Source: JBBRCE01 sp038205115 (lineage in GTDB: Bacteria > Planctomycetota > Planctomycetia > Pirellulales > JBBRCE01). Taken from it: DNA of 44,982 nucleotides. A program made the position numbers and the translations under genes. Positions 35,928-44,923 of this stretch are shown in pieces (positions within the stretch are counted from its first letter, which is position 1; each line of letters opens with the position of its first letter). The notes under the pieces are model-generated. The model was not told where the DNA came from and did not search any database. It worked only from the letters and a program-made list of their open reading frames with translations. Where the stretch lies: assembly GCA_038205115.1 (NCBI GenBank), contig JBBRCE010000041.1, positions 1 to 44,982 of the forward strand. The letters run 5' to 3'.

Positions 35928-36455
35928 ATGGCATTCGACGCATTTGTGAAGTTCAAGCCTGCCGGTGCCGCCGTGGCCATCACCGGTGAAGGTTTGGATT
36001 CGCAGTTCAAGGGCAGCGACGGCTGGTTCGAAATCAAAGAATTCAGCTTCGGAATCGAAAACACGCTGAACATCTCTTCGGCCAGCACGGGCGCGGGCGC
36101 GGGCAAAGCCGAGTTCAAGGAGTTCACCATCAAGAAGCAAACCGACAACGCTTCGCCAGGCTTGGCGTTGACTTGCGGGATGGGCGGACACTACGAAGAA
36201 GTTCAACTCCGGCTGCGAAAGTCGGGCGCCAAGAGCACTGGCGGCGACGTCTACCTGTCGTACGATTTCAAACTCGTGGCAGTCAAGTCCGTGGAATGGA
36301 CCGGTTCGTCCGGCGACGATGTGCCTGAAGAAACCGTCGTGTTCGAATACGGCGCCCTGCAGATCACTTATCGTCCGCAGAACAAGGACGGCACGCTGGG
36401 CAACAAGAACATCAAGGCCTGGAACAAGATGACCAACAGCCCGAACTACACCTAG
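35928..36455 (+). CDS. hcp: Hcp-family T6SS tube protein (first copy)
   Basis: A 175-residue protein of the Hcp fold, whose hexamer rings stack into the inner tube. The characteristic core is FEIKEFSFGIENTLNISSAS, then FKEFTIKKQTDNASPGLALTC, VYLSYDFKLVAVKSVEW and the closing EETVVFEYGALQITYRP. AAAGGA lies seven bases before the ATG. The gene has hairpins on both sides (35744-35779 and 36542-36573), which fits separate high-level expression of the tube subunit. It is the best candidate for the main tube protein among the three copies. Confidence 0.9.
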   Translation: MAFDAFVKFKPAGAAVAITGEGLDSQFKGSDGWFEIKEFSFGIENTLNISSASTGAGAGKAEFKEFTIKKQTDNASPGLALTCGMGGHYEEVQLRLRKSGAKSTGGDVYLSYDFKLVAVKSVEWTGSSGDDVPEETVVFEYGALQITYRPQNKDGTLGNKNIKAWNKMTNSPNYT

Positions 36456-36541
36456 TTTGGCCTGAGGTGCCGTTGGCATGCTGCCGCCGTAGTGTTGGGC
36501 GGTGGCTGAAAGCCGCCAAGTTGGTTGAGATCAGAAACTTT

Positions 36542-36573
36542 AGGCCGCGCCGCATTGCTTCGCGGCGCGGCCT
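36542..36573 (+). terminator. Intrinsic terminator after hcp1
   Basis: AGGCCGCGCCGC (36542-36553) pairs perfectly with its complement (36562-36573) around an eight-base loop, followed by TTATTGTTG. It lies 87 bases after the hcp1 stop and 28 bases before the next start, so hcp2 may depend on readthrough or its own promoter. Confidence 0.7.
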
Positions 36574-36600
36574 TTATTGTTGTCCGTTGGAGTGTTGGTT

Positions 36601-37266
36601 ATGGGCGACACAAAATTCTGCGACGGATATCTGCAACTCGTCAAAGCCGGACAACCGGTGAAGGGCGAGTGCCGTTCCGCGGAATTCCAAGATTACATCG
36701 AATTGATATCGTTTGACTTCGGTTCGATGACCGGTTTCAAAGACACCGAGGCCTATTACGCCGATCAGAACGTCGGCCGGCGGGGTGCCACGGGTGGATC
36801 GCGCATGCTCGAAAATCACAGCGAAGACGATCTGGGCCTGAGCATGCAGTTTTTGTTTGGCGGGGATGCGGACACCGAATCTAAGTACGAAGGCGAAGAT
36901 CTCGGCGAAGTCGATGCCTGTCAGTTCAAAATCAGCAAGCTGTTCGATTTGTCGTCACCCGATTTGTTTCGTTCGTATTGCAGCACGCATTCGCCGGAGA
37001 ATCGCGATGTTTTCGATACTGCCACGATTACACTTTGCAAAACGCATGGCCAGGGTTTGAGCAAGTATCTGAAGTTCACGTTTGCCGATACGGTGGTAAC
37101 TTCCTATACGTTGGATGTCGGCAGCGACGGCGTGGCCAAAGAAACCATCGGCATGAGTTTCGCCAAACTCCGCATGGAATATAAAGTGCAAACGCTCGAT
37201 GGCAAACTGACGAGTCAGGCAGCGATCAAGACGGGCTGGAATTTCACCGACCGCGCCGCTTGGTAA
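36601..37266 (+). CDS. Hcp-family protein (second copy), longer
   Basis: A 221-residue Hcp-like protein that is about 50 residues longer than a standard Hcp. The family start is KFCDGYLQLVKAGQPVKGEC, followed by ELISFDFGSMTG; the C-terminal strands are SKYLKFTFADTVVTSYTLDVG and ETIGMSFAKLRMEYKV. The insert (about residues 45-90) is acidic and Gly-rich and includes FGGDADTESKYEGEDLG. GGAG lies eight bases before ATG 36601. It is followed after 21 bases by hcp3. It could form a mixed or alternative tube, a cap, or an effector adaptor. Confidence 0.85.
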   Translation: MGDTKFCDGYLQLVKAGQPVKGECRSAEFQDYIELISFDFGSMTGFKDTEAYYADQNVGRRGATGGSRMLENHSEDDLGLSMQFLFGGDADTESKYEGEDLGEVDACQFKISKLFDLSSPDLFRSYCSTHSPENRDVFDTATITLCKTHGQGLSKYLKFTFADTVVTSYTLDVGSDGVAKETIGMSFAKLRMEYKVQTLDGKLTSQAAIKTGWNFTDRAAW

Positions 37267-37287
37267 TCGCAAGGAGATTCATCGTTT

Positions 37288-37938
37288 ATGGCGGACCATG
37301 TTGATTTCGACGGCTTGCTGGAATTGGTGCCCAATAAGGCGACAATGAAGGTCAAGTTGACCGGTGAGTCGACGGACACGCGCACGCGCAACTCAGCTAC
37401 GGTAGGTGCGGCCGTGATCGAAATCAGTTCGTTCACCTTTGGCAATGCCAAGGCGCTGGAAGCGGTCGCCAAGCAGGCCAAGGCCGAGAATAAGGCGGGC
37501 GGAGATGAAGATGCCCCGCCCGTCCCGGAGGCCGAAATCGGAAAAGGTGGTATGAAAAGCGATGATCTTGACGAAAATTATCGCTTTCAAATCACCAAGC
37601 AAATCGAAAAAGCCTCGCCGCATCTGATGCAGGCCTTCATGGCCAGTTCTTATAAAATGAAGCGGAAGGAATTCAACGACTTTACCGAAGCCCGGATCGT
37701 GATGCGTAAGCGGATGGGTGATGCTCCGCCGCGAGTTTACCTGACGTTCAAGTTCGGCAAGGTCAAGGTAGTTGGCTATACCCTGGAAACCCAAGGTACG
37801 GACCCACCCTTCGAAACCGTGGCGTTTTCGTTTCGCTCTTGCGAAATCAAATATCAGCGTCAGAAAGACAACGGCACACTCGACACGCCCATCGTCCGCT
37901 CTTGGGATTTCGAAGCCGAAAAGGAAAAGAAACAGTAA
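37288..37938 (+). CDS. Hcp-family protein (third copy), longer
   Basis: A 216-residue Hcp-like protein. Features are AAVIEISSFTFGNAKALEAV, then a charged Lys/Glu-rich insert (QAKAENKAGGDEDAPPVP), FQITKQIEKASPHLMQAFMAS, YLTFKFGKVKVVGYTLETQG and ETVAFSFRSCEIKYQRQKD. The last two are the usual closing strands of Hcp. The N-terminal 35 residues differ from the other two copies. AAGGAGA precedes the ATG by ten bases. A direct repeat CGCCGGCTCAA (37941-37951 and 37958-37968) follows the stop. Its role is as open as for the second copy. Confidence 0.82.
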   Translation: MADHVDFDGLLELVPNKATMKVKLTGESTDTRTRNSATVGAAVIEISSFTFGNAKALEAVAKQAKAENKAGGDEDAPPVPEAEIGKGGMKSDDLDENYRFQITKQIEKASPHLMQAFMASSYKMKRKEFNDFTEARIVMRKRMGDAPPRVYLTFKFGKVKVVGYTLETQGTDPPFETVAFSFRSCEIKYQRQKDNGTLDTPIVRSWDFEAEKEKKQ

Positions 37939-37990
37939 ATCGCCGGCTCAAATCGTTCGCCGGCTCAAGGGACTTTGCAGGGCAACAATC

Positions 37991-38254
37991 GTGAAACATT
38001 TGAGCTACTTTCTGCTTGGCCTATCGCTGTTGGCCGCCAGCGGCTGCAACGACATCCAGCGCGAAGCGACAGAAGTCGTTCGCGAGCAAAAATATCGAGC
38101 CGTCAAGCAGGCCGGCGAATCGGCCCGCGAGGCGGCTGAAAAAGCGCGGACCGGCAATCCCGAGGCAGCCAAAGAAGCGGCCATCAAGCAAGCCAAAGAA
38201 GAAAAGGCCGACGCCGAAGTGCGCGACGCACTGCGTGGCGACGACGCAGAATGA
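37991..38254 (+). CDS. Small lipoprotein after the hcp genes
   Basis: An 87-residue protein starting with GTG. The lipoprotein signal YFLLGLSLLAASGC places the lipidated Cys at residue 18. The mature part is a highly charged Ala/Glu/Lys helix (REAAEKARTGNPEAAKEAAI, KQAKEEKADAEVRDALRGDD), likely coiled coil. An AGGG element lies nine bases before the GTG. The position, last in the tssBC-hcp run after 52 bases, suggests membership of the operon; T6SS uses a lipoprotein (TssJ), but this protein is too short and helical to be TssJ. Confidence 0.65.
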   Translation: MKHLSYFLLGLSLLAASGCNDIQREATEVVREQKYRAVKQAGESAREAAEKARTGNPEAAKEAAIKQAKEEKADAEVRDALRGDDAE

Positions 38255-38324
38255 ATTGCGTTGCGTTGACGCGTTTTCAACGGCAAGCTGCCCGCGCAGT
38301 ATCGCCGCGCCAAGCGTGGAGTTT

Positions 38325-39374
<1,050 letters not shown>

Positions 39375-39410
39375 CCACTCTCTTTCACCAAATGCCGACT
39401 GAAGCGTTTT

Positions 39411-39440
39411 TTGCCAACCGTTGACTTGTCAGCGTATTAT
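39411..39440 (+). promoter_or_regulatory. Sigma-70-like promoter for the XRE regulator
   Basis: TTGCCA (39411-39416) and TATTAT (39435-39440) are 18 bases apart on the plus strand, about 140 bases before the regulator's ATG. The region lies between the divergent trxB and XRE genes. Confidence 0.35.
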
Positions 39441-39577
39441 TGCGGTCGCCGGACCGATGGTCCAGGGGGCGAGCGTTTGTGGCAATTCGGCCCGGCCGCG
39501 CGGCGAAAGATTGAAGACGATGCCGCGGCAGGCTACGCTAGGCGAGAGACGAACAGCCGCAGTTCAGAGGTTTGCCG

Positions 39578-40072
39578 ATGATCGACTTTGCCGCCAATAT
39601 CCGCCGGCTGATGGCTCGCGAGGGGCTGACGATCAACGGCCTGGCGCAGCGCTCGGAAATCGACCCACGGACTCTCAAAGGCCTGCTCGGCGGCGACATC
39701 CAACCGCAACCCCGCACGCTGCACAAACTGGCCGCTGGATTGGGCGTGACGGCCGACGATTTATTTCACGACGCGCCACGGCTGGCCACATCGTTCGATC
39801 GGCAAACCAATCCCGAAGTCGCCGCGGCAATCGCTGCTAACCCGCGCTTGTTTTCCGGCTGGTCCGATGGCGAATTCGACGAGCTGTACAGCCGGTTTGG
39901 CCACGGTGGCGCCTTGAGTCCCGAGGGCGCGGTCGTCGCGGCCACAGCCATGAATCGTCGGCGGGATCTCATTCGCAAAGTTACGCTGATTTTGGAAACC
40001 GGCGACGCCGAACTGTTGGCGCAATTCATCGAGCTGCTTCATAAACGCAATCTCGTGCGACCGCAGGCGTGA
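39578..40072 (+). CDS. XRE-family transcriptional regulator
   Basis: A 164-residue DNA-binding protein. The N-terminal helix-turn-helix (about residues 3-60) reads FAANIRRLMAREGLTINGLAQRSEIDPRTLKGLLGG with RTLHKLAAGLGVTADDLFHD, the typical Cro/C1 pattern. The C-terminal part (about 75-164) is helical with no sensor domain I recognise. GAGG lies nine bases before the ATG; a TTG two codons earlier is less likely. It is divergent from trxB and convergent with the patatin-like gene. Its targets are unknown; the nearby T6SS module and trxB are possible. Confidence 0.85.
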   Translation: MIDFAANIRRLMAREGLTINGLAQRSEIDPRTLKGLLGGDIQPQPRTLHKLAAGLGVTADDLFHDAPRLATSFDRQTNPEVAAAIAANPRLFSGWSDGEFDELYSRFGHGGALSPEGAVVAATAMNRRRDLIRKVTLILETGDAELLAQFIELLHKRNLVRPQA

Positions 40073-40094
40073 TCCGGCTGAGGTGGTTGCCGGG

Positions 40095-43064
40095 TTAGCG
40101 TTTTTGGATTTGCTCGTAAAAGCGGTCTTTTTCGGCGGCGCTACGTTCCAGCCGGCGACGGTTATCGAGCGAAACGCGTGTGGCTTCGTTCACACGCTGA
40201 AGCGGTTGCTGAGCTTCGGCTTTCATGGCGGCGGCCGTTTGCTGGGCGAGTCCGGCGATGTCCCCGCTGTCTCCGCTGGTCGACCCGACGGCCAGCATTT
40301 GCTCGATGTCGCTGGCGCCCAGCGCTTTGATCTGCGCCAGCCGACCGGTGTCGGAGCCGAGTTGCGATTCGACATCCGCTAAGCGGCTGCAAAACTCTTG
40401 CGACTGCGGATTGTCCTTGGCCAACTTGGTGAGTTCGTTGAGGGCGCGCCGCACGGCTTTGACTTCGGCCACCACCGCATCGCGTTGGCTGGCGATGACT
40501 TCGTCCGGCTGATGGCTGCGGACCAATTGCGCCAATGAGTGCATCTTAGCGCCAATTTGCGTGAGCTTCTCAAGCAGCGCGGACATGCGGGTCTCCATGC
40601 GAACCATCAGCAGCGTGTTATCCGCTTCACGCACGGCGAGTTGCAGCGTTTGGAACTGCGGTTGCAGACTATCGGCAAATTCTTGCCAGGCAGGCAGTTC
40701 GCCCAGAAACTGGCCGATCACCACGGCTTCGTCGCGCGGGCCGAGCGCCCAAGCGGTCATGACTTCGCTCCGCTGATTTTCAATATGATTGCAGCGAAAG
40801 CGATGGTGAAATACCAGCGGCGGCAGTTTGTGTTCTAGACCGTCTTGCAGCAATTTGACGCGACTGCGTTCTTGCTCGTTGAGCGGCGGACAGTTTTTGA
40901 ACGAGTCGAGACGGATGGCCAGTTCCTTCACGCGGCTGAGGTAGTTGCCTTTGGCCTGCTCAGCATTGCTGTACAGGGCGTTGTTGAGCGCTTCGAGCGG
41001 CTTGGCCAGCCCTGAGAACAACCCGATCTTTCCGGAGTTGACGGGTTGCGAGCCGGAATCGATTTCGATCATCACCACGCCGCGGCGGCGCAATTCGTCG
41101 ACGATTTCCACGGCCTGCGGCGAAGTATTGGCATCGGCCGCGGCCTGGAGTCCGCGGAACAGATAAAACAGCGTATCGATGCCCGTGTTGTCGATGATGG
41201 CGCCGTCGAGAATTCGGACCGGCGTATTCAATTTGGGATTGGATTGCGGCGAGAGCTCGGCGATTGGAAATCCCCACGGAAAGTTAGAAGATAGTCGCAC
41301 GGCGCGGGCCAGCGTCAGGCTGCTAGGCTGGTCGCCTTCCAGATCGGACAGGCTGGCCGGTTCGCCATTGCCGAGCGGGCCAGCGGTGGCCAAGGCGGGG
41401 TCGCGGAGAATTCCGGCCGGCAGTCGCGGAAAACCAATGGCCAATCGCGCGCCCCGATCGATGTCGCAAGCGTTGAGAACCATCAGCGGATGACGCTGCG
41501 GATCGAAGCGGCTGGGCCGGCTGTCCCAATCGACCTGCTCGGCACTCTTCCAGTGCAGGCGTTGATCCCAGAAATAGGCCAGGCTATCTCCCCGCGAAGT
41601 TCCGGGCGAAAAGCAGCCGCGGAGAATCGGCGCCATGAAATCGGTGGCCATGTCGTCGACCAGCGCGGAGTCGAGAATCCAATGACACTTGGCATCGGGC
41701 GTTTCGATGCCGGCCAGAGTTTTTTGGGCCGAGGCAATGCTGGCTTCGACTTCCGAAAAATCGGCGTCGCCCTTTTTTTGCGGATCGACTAGCGCCGCCA
41801 ACTCGCTTTGCACCAGTGTCAACAACTCGCGTTCGTCGGTATTTCGTAGTTCCTCGCGTGGCTTGCGATGTACGCCTTTGACTACGTAATCGGCCGTAGC
41901 CAGGCTACCGCCGGAGACGCTGCTGATGAGCAGGATATTTTCTGCCCAAGTGGATTTCTTGGCGTCGAGCGTGGCCGGCGCGTTGCCGTCCGCCACCGCA
42001 GGGCCGCAGAGGCCTGTGGTATTCATGGGCGTGCGACTGAGTTGCTCGAGCACCAGTCCGGTGAAGATTGCCGCGCGCGATCCACCGCCGCTGGCCGCCA
42101 CCACCACGACCGGTCCAGGTGGCATCGACTTCAGCCGAGCCAATGTGAAATCGTACCACTGCTGATCGCGGAGTTTGGCCGGACTGAGCGGCGAAGCCAT
42201 CGCGGCGGACGTTGCCGCCACAGGCCGCGAGGCATCCTGAATTGCCTGCGGACGCTGAGCCCAAACCAGCGCAATGAGCACGATAAACGTCAATTGCCGA
42301 ACTGGCCAAGTTGTATGCGAATGACAAAAGTCCACCAGCGACGCGGCCACCACGAGAACGCTGAAAAAGTGAAACAGCGACCAGACACTGTAAATCCGAT
42401 AAGTCATCTGCAACCACTGATAGCTGGCGCAAACCCAAATGAATTCGCCCAGCAGGATGCCAATCGTCAGCCAGGCCAGCGTGCGACCCACCACGCGCCA
42501 AGCCGGACCTTGCTGCACGCTGAGCACGGCCTTGGCCAGCCAGCAACCGATCGACAAAAACAGCAGCCCAGCCAGTTTGCAAAAACAACCGGCCAACGGG
42601 TAAAGTCGATTGCTATGCGCCGGGCTGCCAAAAAAATGGATGAGCAGTCCGCTGCCACAGGCCAGCGCAACGGCGGTCCACAGCACCGCTCTGGGCGAAC
42701 GTCGAAATACAATCGACACCAACCAGCTAGAGGCCAGTTCGGCAGGCGCTGTCAGCGCTCCGAAGATCGGCGACAATCGTCGCGGCAGTTGGATCGTCTG
42801 CCAATCGCCAATCACCACGAACCACGATGGCACGTAGAACCAGCCCAAAACGGCCAGAAACAGCGCGTGCCACAGCCACAGCCGCCACATCGAAGTTGTC
42901 ATCGGCGGCAATTGCTGCCACAGATTGGTGAATTGCGGCACGGAAAACAGCGCCCAAATGCCTAATAACGCGGCCAGCACGGTGTATAGGTGCCGTTCGC
43001 TTAAGTCGCGTAAGATCCGGTGTACCGTCTGTTCGGACGCTGGGCCGCGGGTGTTGTCGGTCAC
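40095..43064 (-). CDS. Polytopic membrane protein with patatin-like phospholipase domain
   Basis: A 989-residue protein. The first 270 residues hold about six to seven membrane helices. A patatin-like domain follows (about 315-640): glycine-rich oxyanion loop VVAASGGGSRAAIF (322-334), nucleophile region ISSVSGGSLA with Ser384 (first residue of the GxSxG motif is Ser), and the catalytic Asp620 in ILDGAIIDNTG. The rest (about 700-989) is helical coiled coil ending in charged Arg/Glu segments. This predicts lipid acyl hydrolysis at the membrane. I chose GTG 43064, because AAGGAA lies seven bases upstream; the frame is open to ATG 43166. It lies about 2 kb from the sheath module, with no direct link visible. 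Confidence 0.82.
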   Translation of the reverse strand: MTDNTRGPASEQTVHRILRDLSERHLYTVLAALLGIWALFSVPQFTNLWQQLPPMTTSMWRLWLWHALFLAVLGWFYVPSWFVVIGDWQTIQLPRRLSPIFGALTAPAELASSWLVSIVFRRSPRAVLWTAVALACGSGLLIHFFGSPAHSNRLYPLAGCFCKLAGLLFLSIGCWLAKAVLSVQQGPAWRVVGRTLAWLTIGILLGEFIWVCASYQWLQMTYRIYSVWSLFHFFSVLVVAASLVDFCHSHTTWPVRQLTFIVLIALVWAQRPQAIQDASRPVAATSAAMASPLSPAKLRDQQWYDFTLARLKSMPPGPVVVVAASGGGSRAAIFTGLVLEQLSRTPMNTTGLCGPAVADGNAPATLDAKKSTWAENILLISSVSGGSLATADYVVKGVHRKPREELRNTDERELLTLVQSELAALVDPQKKGDADFSEVEASIASAQKTLAGIETPDAKCHWILDSALVDDMATDFMAPILRGCFSPGTSRGDSLAYFWDQRLHWKSAEQVDWDSRPSRFDPQRHPLMVLNACDIDRGARLAIGFPRLPAGILRDPALATAGPLGNGEPASLSDLEGDQPSSLTLARAVRLSSNFPWGFPIAELSPQSNPKLNTPVRILDGAIIDNTGIDTLFYLFRGLQAAADANTSPQAVEIVDELRRRGVVMIEIDSGSQPVNSGKIGLFSGLAKPLEALNNALYSNAEQAKGNYLSRVKELAIRLDSFKNCPPLNEQERSRVKLLQDGLEHKLPPLVFHHRFRCNHIENQRSEVMTAWALGPRDEAVVIGQFLGELPAWQEFADSLQPQFQTLQLAVREADNTLLMVRMETRMSALLEKLTQIGAKMHSLAQLVRSHQPDEVIASQRDAVVAEVKAVRRALNELTKLAKDNPQSQEFCSRLADVESQLGSDTGRLAQIKALGASDIEQMLAVGSTSGDSGDIAGLAQQTAAAMKAEAQQPLQRVNEATRVSLDNRRRLERSAAEKDRFYEQIQKR

Positions 43065-43374
43065 GTTGGATTTCCTTGCAGATCGGACACCGCTCGAAGG
43101 GCGGTTTTTTGGTGTCGCCCAATGTATCCGCTGCTGCCGACTCCCGCGAACAGCAGTTTTTTGCATTTCGCCCCGACGATGAAAAAAACGCCAGGAATTT
43201 ACTCACGAATGGAAGCCAACCGCGTTAAAGTTAATGGCAGCCCAATAAAAATCGTCGAAATCCGGCTTCCGAACGTGCAATCGCGAGCAACGCGGGTACG
43301 TATTTGGAATTGCTGGCAGGACGCCACACTGCCGCTTTGCAAACCACTCACCCCCTGTCTACCGGAGTTTCTTG
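43065..43374. other. Intergenic region between the patatin-like gene and the Lys-rich protein gene
   Basis: About 310 bases between divergent genes. It contains a short hairpin ACCGC/GCGGT (43089-43105) followed by T5 on the plus strand, which would end any antisense transcript. No gene is supported, and no clear promoter was found. Confidence 0.4.
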
Positions 43375-43800
43375 ATGTACCGCACACGCATTTTTGTGGT
43401 TTTGGCCGTTTTGGCCGCTCTGATGGTGCAAAGTCCAATGGCCGAAGCCGCCAAAGGCAAAAAGAAGAAAAAAGGCAAGTCGGGTCCAGTGACCGTCTCT
43501 GGTGTGATCACGGGTTCGCAGAGCGGTGCCAACGGCGCGGGCACGCTGACCGTCAAGGTTGCAGCCGCGAAAAAGAAAAAGGGTGCCGCCGCGAGCGGTA
43601 AGGAAGAAACCTTTCGGCTCGATTCAAGCACCAGCATCGTCAAAATGAGTGGCAAAAAGAAAGGCGCTACCGAAACGCCGGCCAGCTTTGCCGACCTGAA
43701 GACCGGCGACAAGGTCAAGCTCACCGGTTCCAAGGGATCGGTCACAAAGGTAGTCGTCGCCAGCGCCAAGAAAGAAAAGAAAAAGAAAAAGAACAAGTAG
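43375..43800 (+). CDS. Small exported Lys-rich protein
   Basis: A 141-residue exported protein. The signal peptide RIFVVLAVLAALMVQSPMAEA ends near AEA-A at about residue 26. The mature part is strongly basic, with Lys blocks at the N-terminus (KGKKKKKGKSG), in the middle (KKKKGAAA, GKKKGAT) and at the end (KKEKKKKKNK). Between them lie beta-like stretches (VTVSGVITGSQSG, GTLTVKVAA, ASFADLKTGDKVKLTGSKG), like a small OB or DUF5666-type domain. It may bind acidic polymers such as DNA or polysaccharide; this is inference. GGAG lies seven bases before ATG 43375. A 13-bp terminator hairpin follows the stop. Confidence 0.75.
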   Translation: MYRTRIFVVLAVLAALMVQSPMAEAAKGKKKKKGKSGPVTVSGVITGSQSGANGAGTLTVKVAAAKKKKGAAASGKEETFRLDSSTSIVKMSGKKKGATETPASFADLKTGDKVKLTGSKGSVTKVVVASAKKEKKKKKNK

Positions 43801-43839
43801 TTCGCATGCTGGCGATGGGCGAAATCAACGTCTAAAATC

Positions 43840-43876
43840 TGTCGCGGTCGGAGCTTTCCGACCGCGACATTTCTTT
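43840..43876 (+). terminator. Strong intrinsic terminator after the Lys-rich gene
   Basis: TGTCGCGGTCGGA (43840-43852) pairs perfectly with its complement (43857-43869) around GCTT and is followed by TTTCTTT. It separates the Lys-rich gene from the WD40 gene, whose ATG lies only about 20 bases on. Confidence 0.85.
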
Positions 43877-43892
43877 GCGCGAGACCTCCAAA

Positions 43893-44846
43893 ATGCGTTC
43901 TGTGATGTGTCTGATCGCCCTGCTGTTGGTCGCCACCGACGATCCGCCGAAGCAGCACTCGCAGGCCACGTACCGAGAGCATGCCGCGGCCGTCAATTGC
44001 GTGGCGCTGTCGCACGACGGCAAACTGATGGCGACCTGCAGCGACGATGACACCATCAAGATTCGCGATGCGGTCAGCGGCAAAGTCACCGCCACGCTGC
44101 GAGGGCACGAGGATTCCGTACTTTCCGTGGCGTTTTCGCCCGACGATAAACGGCTTGCATCGGGCAGCGCCGACGACACGCTGAAAATCTGGAATGTCAG
44201 CACCAGCGAAATGGTTCATACGCTCAAGGGACACAGCGATTCGGTCAACAGTGTCGCCTATAGTCCCGACGGAGCGCTATTGGCGTCGGGCAGCGACGAC
44301 GACACGATCCGATTTTGGAAAATTCCGGGCGGAAAGGAGGCGGGCACGCTCAAAGGCCACACCGACTCCGTGAATAGCGTGTGCTTTTCGCCCAACGGAA
44401 AATTATTGGCGTCGGGTAGTTCGGACGATTCGGTCCGACTATGGGATGTTGCCAAACTGCGGCAAAGATCGACGCTGGATGAACATGGCGATACCGTGAA
44501 TGCCGTCGCTTTCTCGCCAGATGGCAAAACGCTGGCGTCGGCCGGATCCGATGGCGATTTGATTCTCTGGAATGTCGCCAGCGGCAAATTGTTGGAGACG
44601 CTTCCGGCGCACGATGGTGACGTGCTCGCGGTGGACTTTTCGGCCGACGGAAAACGGTTCGCCACGGCGGGCAGCGATCAACTTGTCATCGTTTGGGATG
44701 TTGCGACCAAGTCCGAAATCTTGCACTGCCAGGGCCACGCCGACACGGTCAACGATGTGACATTCACCGCCGATGGCAAGCAGTTGCTCTCGGCCAGTGA
44801 GGACAACACCGTCAAACGTTGGACGCTGCCCAAGACGTTGCCCTAG
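43893..44846 (+). CDS. Seven-repeat WD40 beta-propeller protein
   Basis: A 317-residue protein with seven WD40 repeats, the number needed for a complete propeller. Each repeat has the H-x(2-4)-V pattern followed by S-P-D-G-K and a W/F-D-x end: for example SVLSVAFSPDDKRLASGSADD and SVNSVAYSPDGALLASGSDDD. A short hydrophobic N-terminus (VMCLIALLLVATDD) suggests export or membrane anchoring, but it is too short to be certain. ATG 43893 is preferred over an upstream TTG at 43875. The gene begins right after the preceding terminator, so its promoter may overlap the terminator or upstream gene. Partner proteins are unknown. Confidence 0.88.
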   Translation: MRSVMCLIALLLVATDDPPKQHSQATYREHAAAVNCVALSHDGKLMATCSDDDTIKIRDAVSGKVTATLRGHEDSVLSVAFSPDDKRLASGSADDTLKIWNVSTSEMVHTLKGHSDSVNSVAYSPDGALLASGSDDDTIRFWKIPGGKEAGTLKGHTDSVNSVCFSPNGKLLASGSSDDSVRLWDVAKLRQRSTLDEHGDTVNAVAFSPDGKTLASAGSDGDLILWNVASGKLLETLPAHDGDVLAVDFSADGKRFATAGSDQLVIVWDVATKSEILHCQGHADTVNDVTFTADGKQLLSASEDNTVKRWTLPKTLP

Positions 44847-44923
44847 TGCGTCATCCACACTAAATACTCGGGTTGCCGGAAACGCGGATTTCAGGGAACC
44901 TTCCTGTAACAAGGAGGTGCCCC

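Noticed and set aside
37991..38254. Small lipoprotein as TssJ
   Set aside because: It is only 87 residues and a charged helix, whereas TssJ is a beta-sandwich of about 150 residues.
41868..42965. Open frame antisense to the patatin-like gene (365 codons)
   Set aside because: Arg/Gln/His-rich shadow with no domain or ribosome site.
43089..43110. Short hairpin with T-run as a gene terminator
   Set aside because: Only a 5-bp stem, in the upstream region of the patatin-like gene, and no plus-strand gene precedes it.
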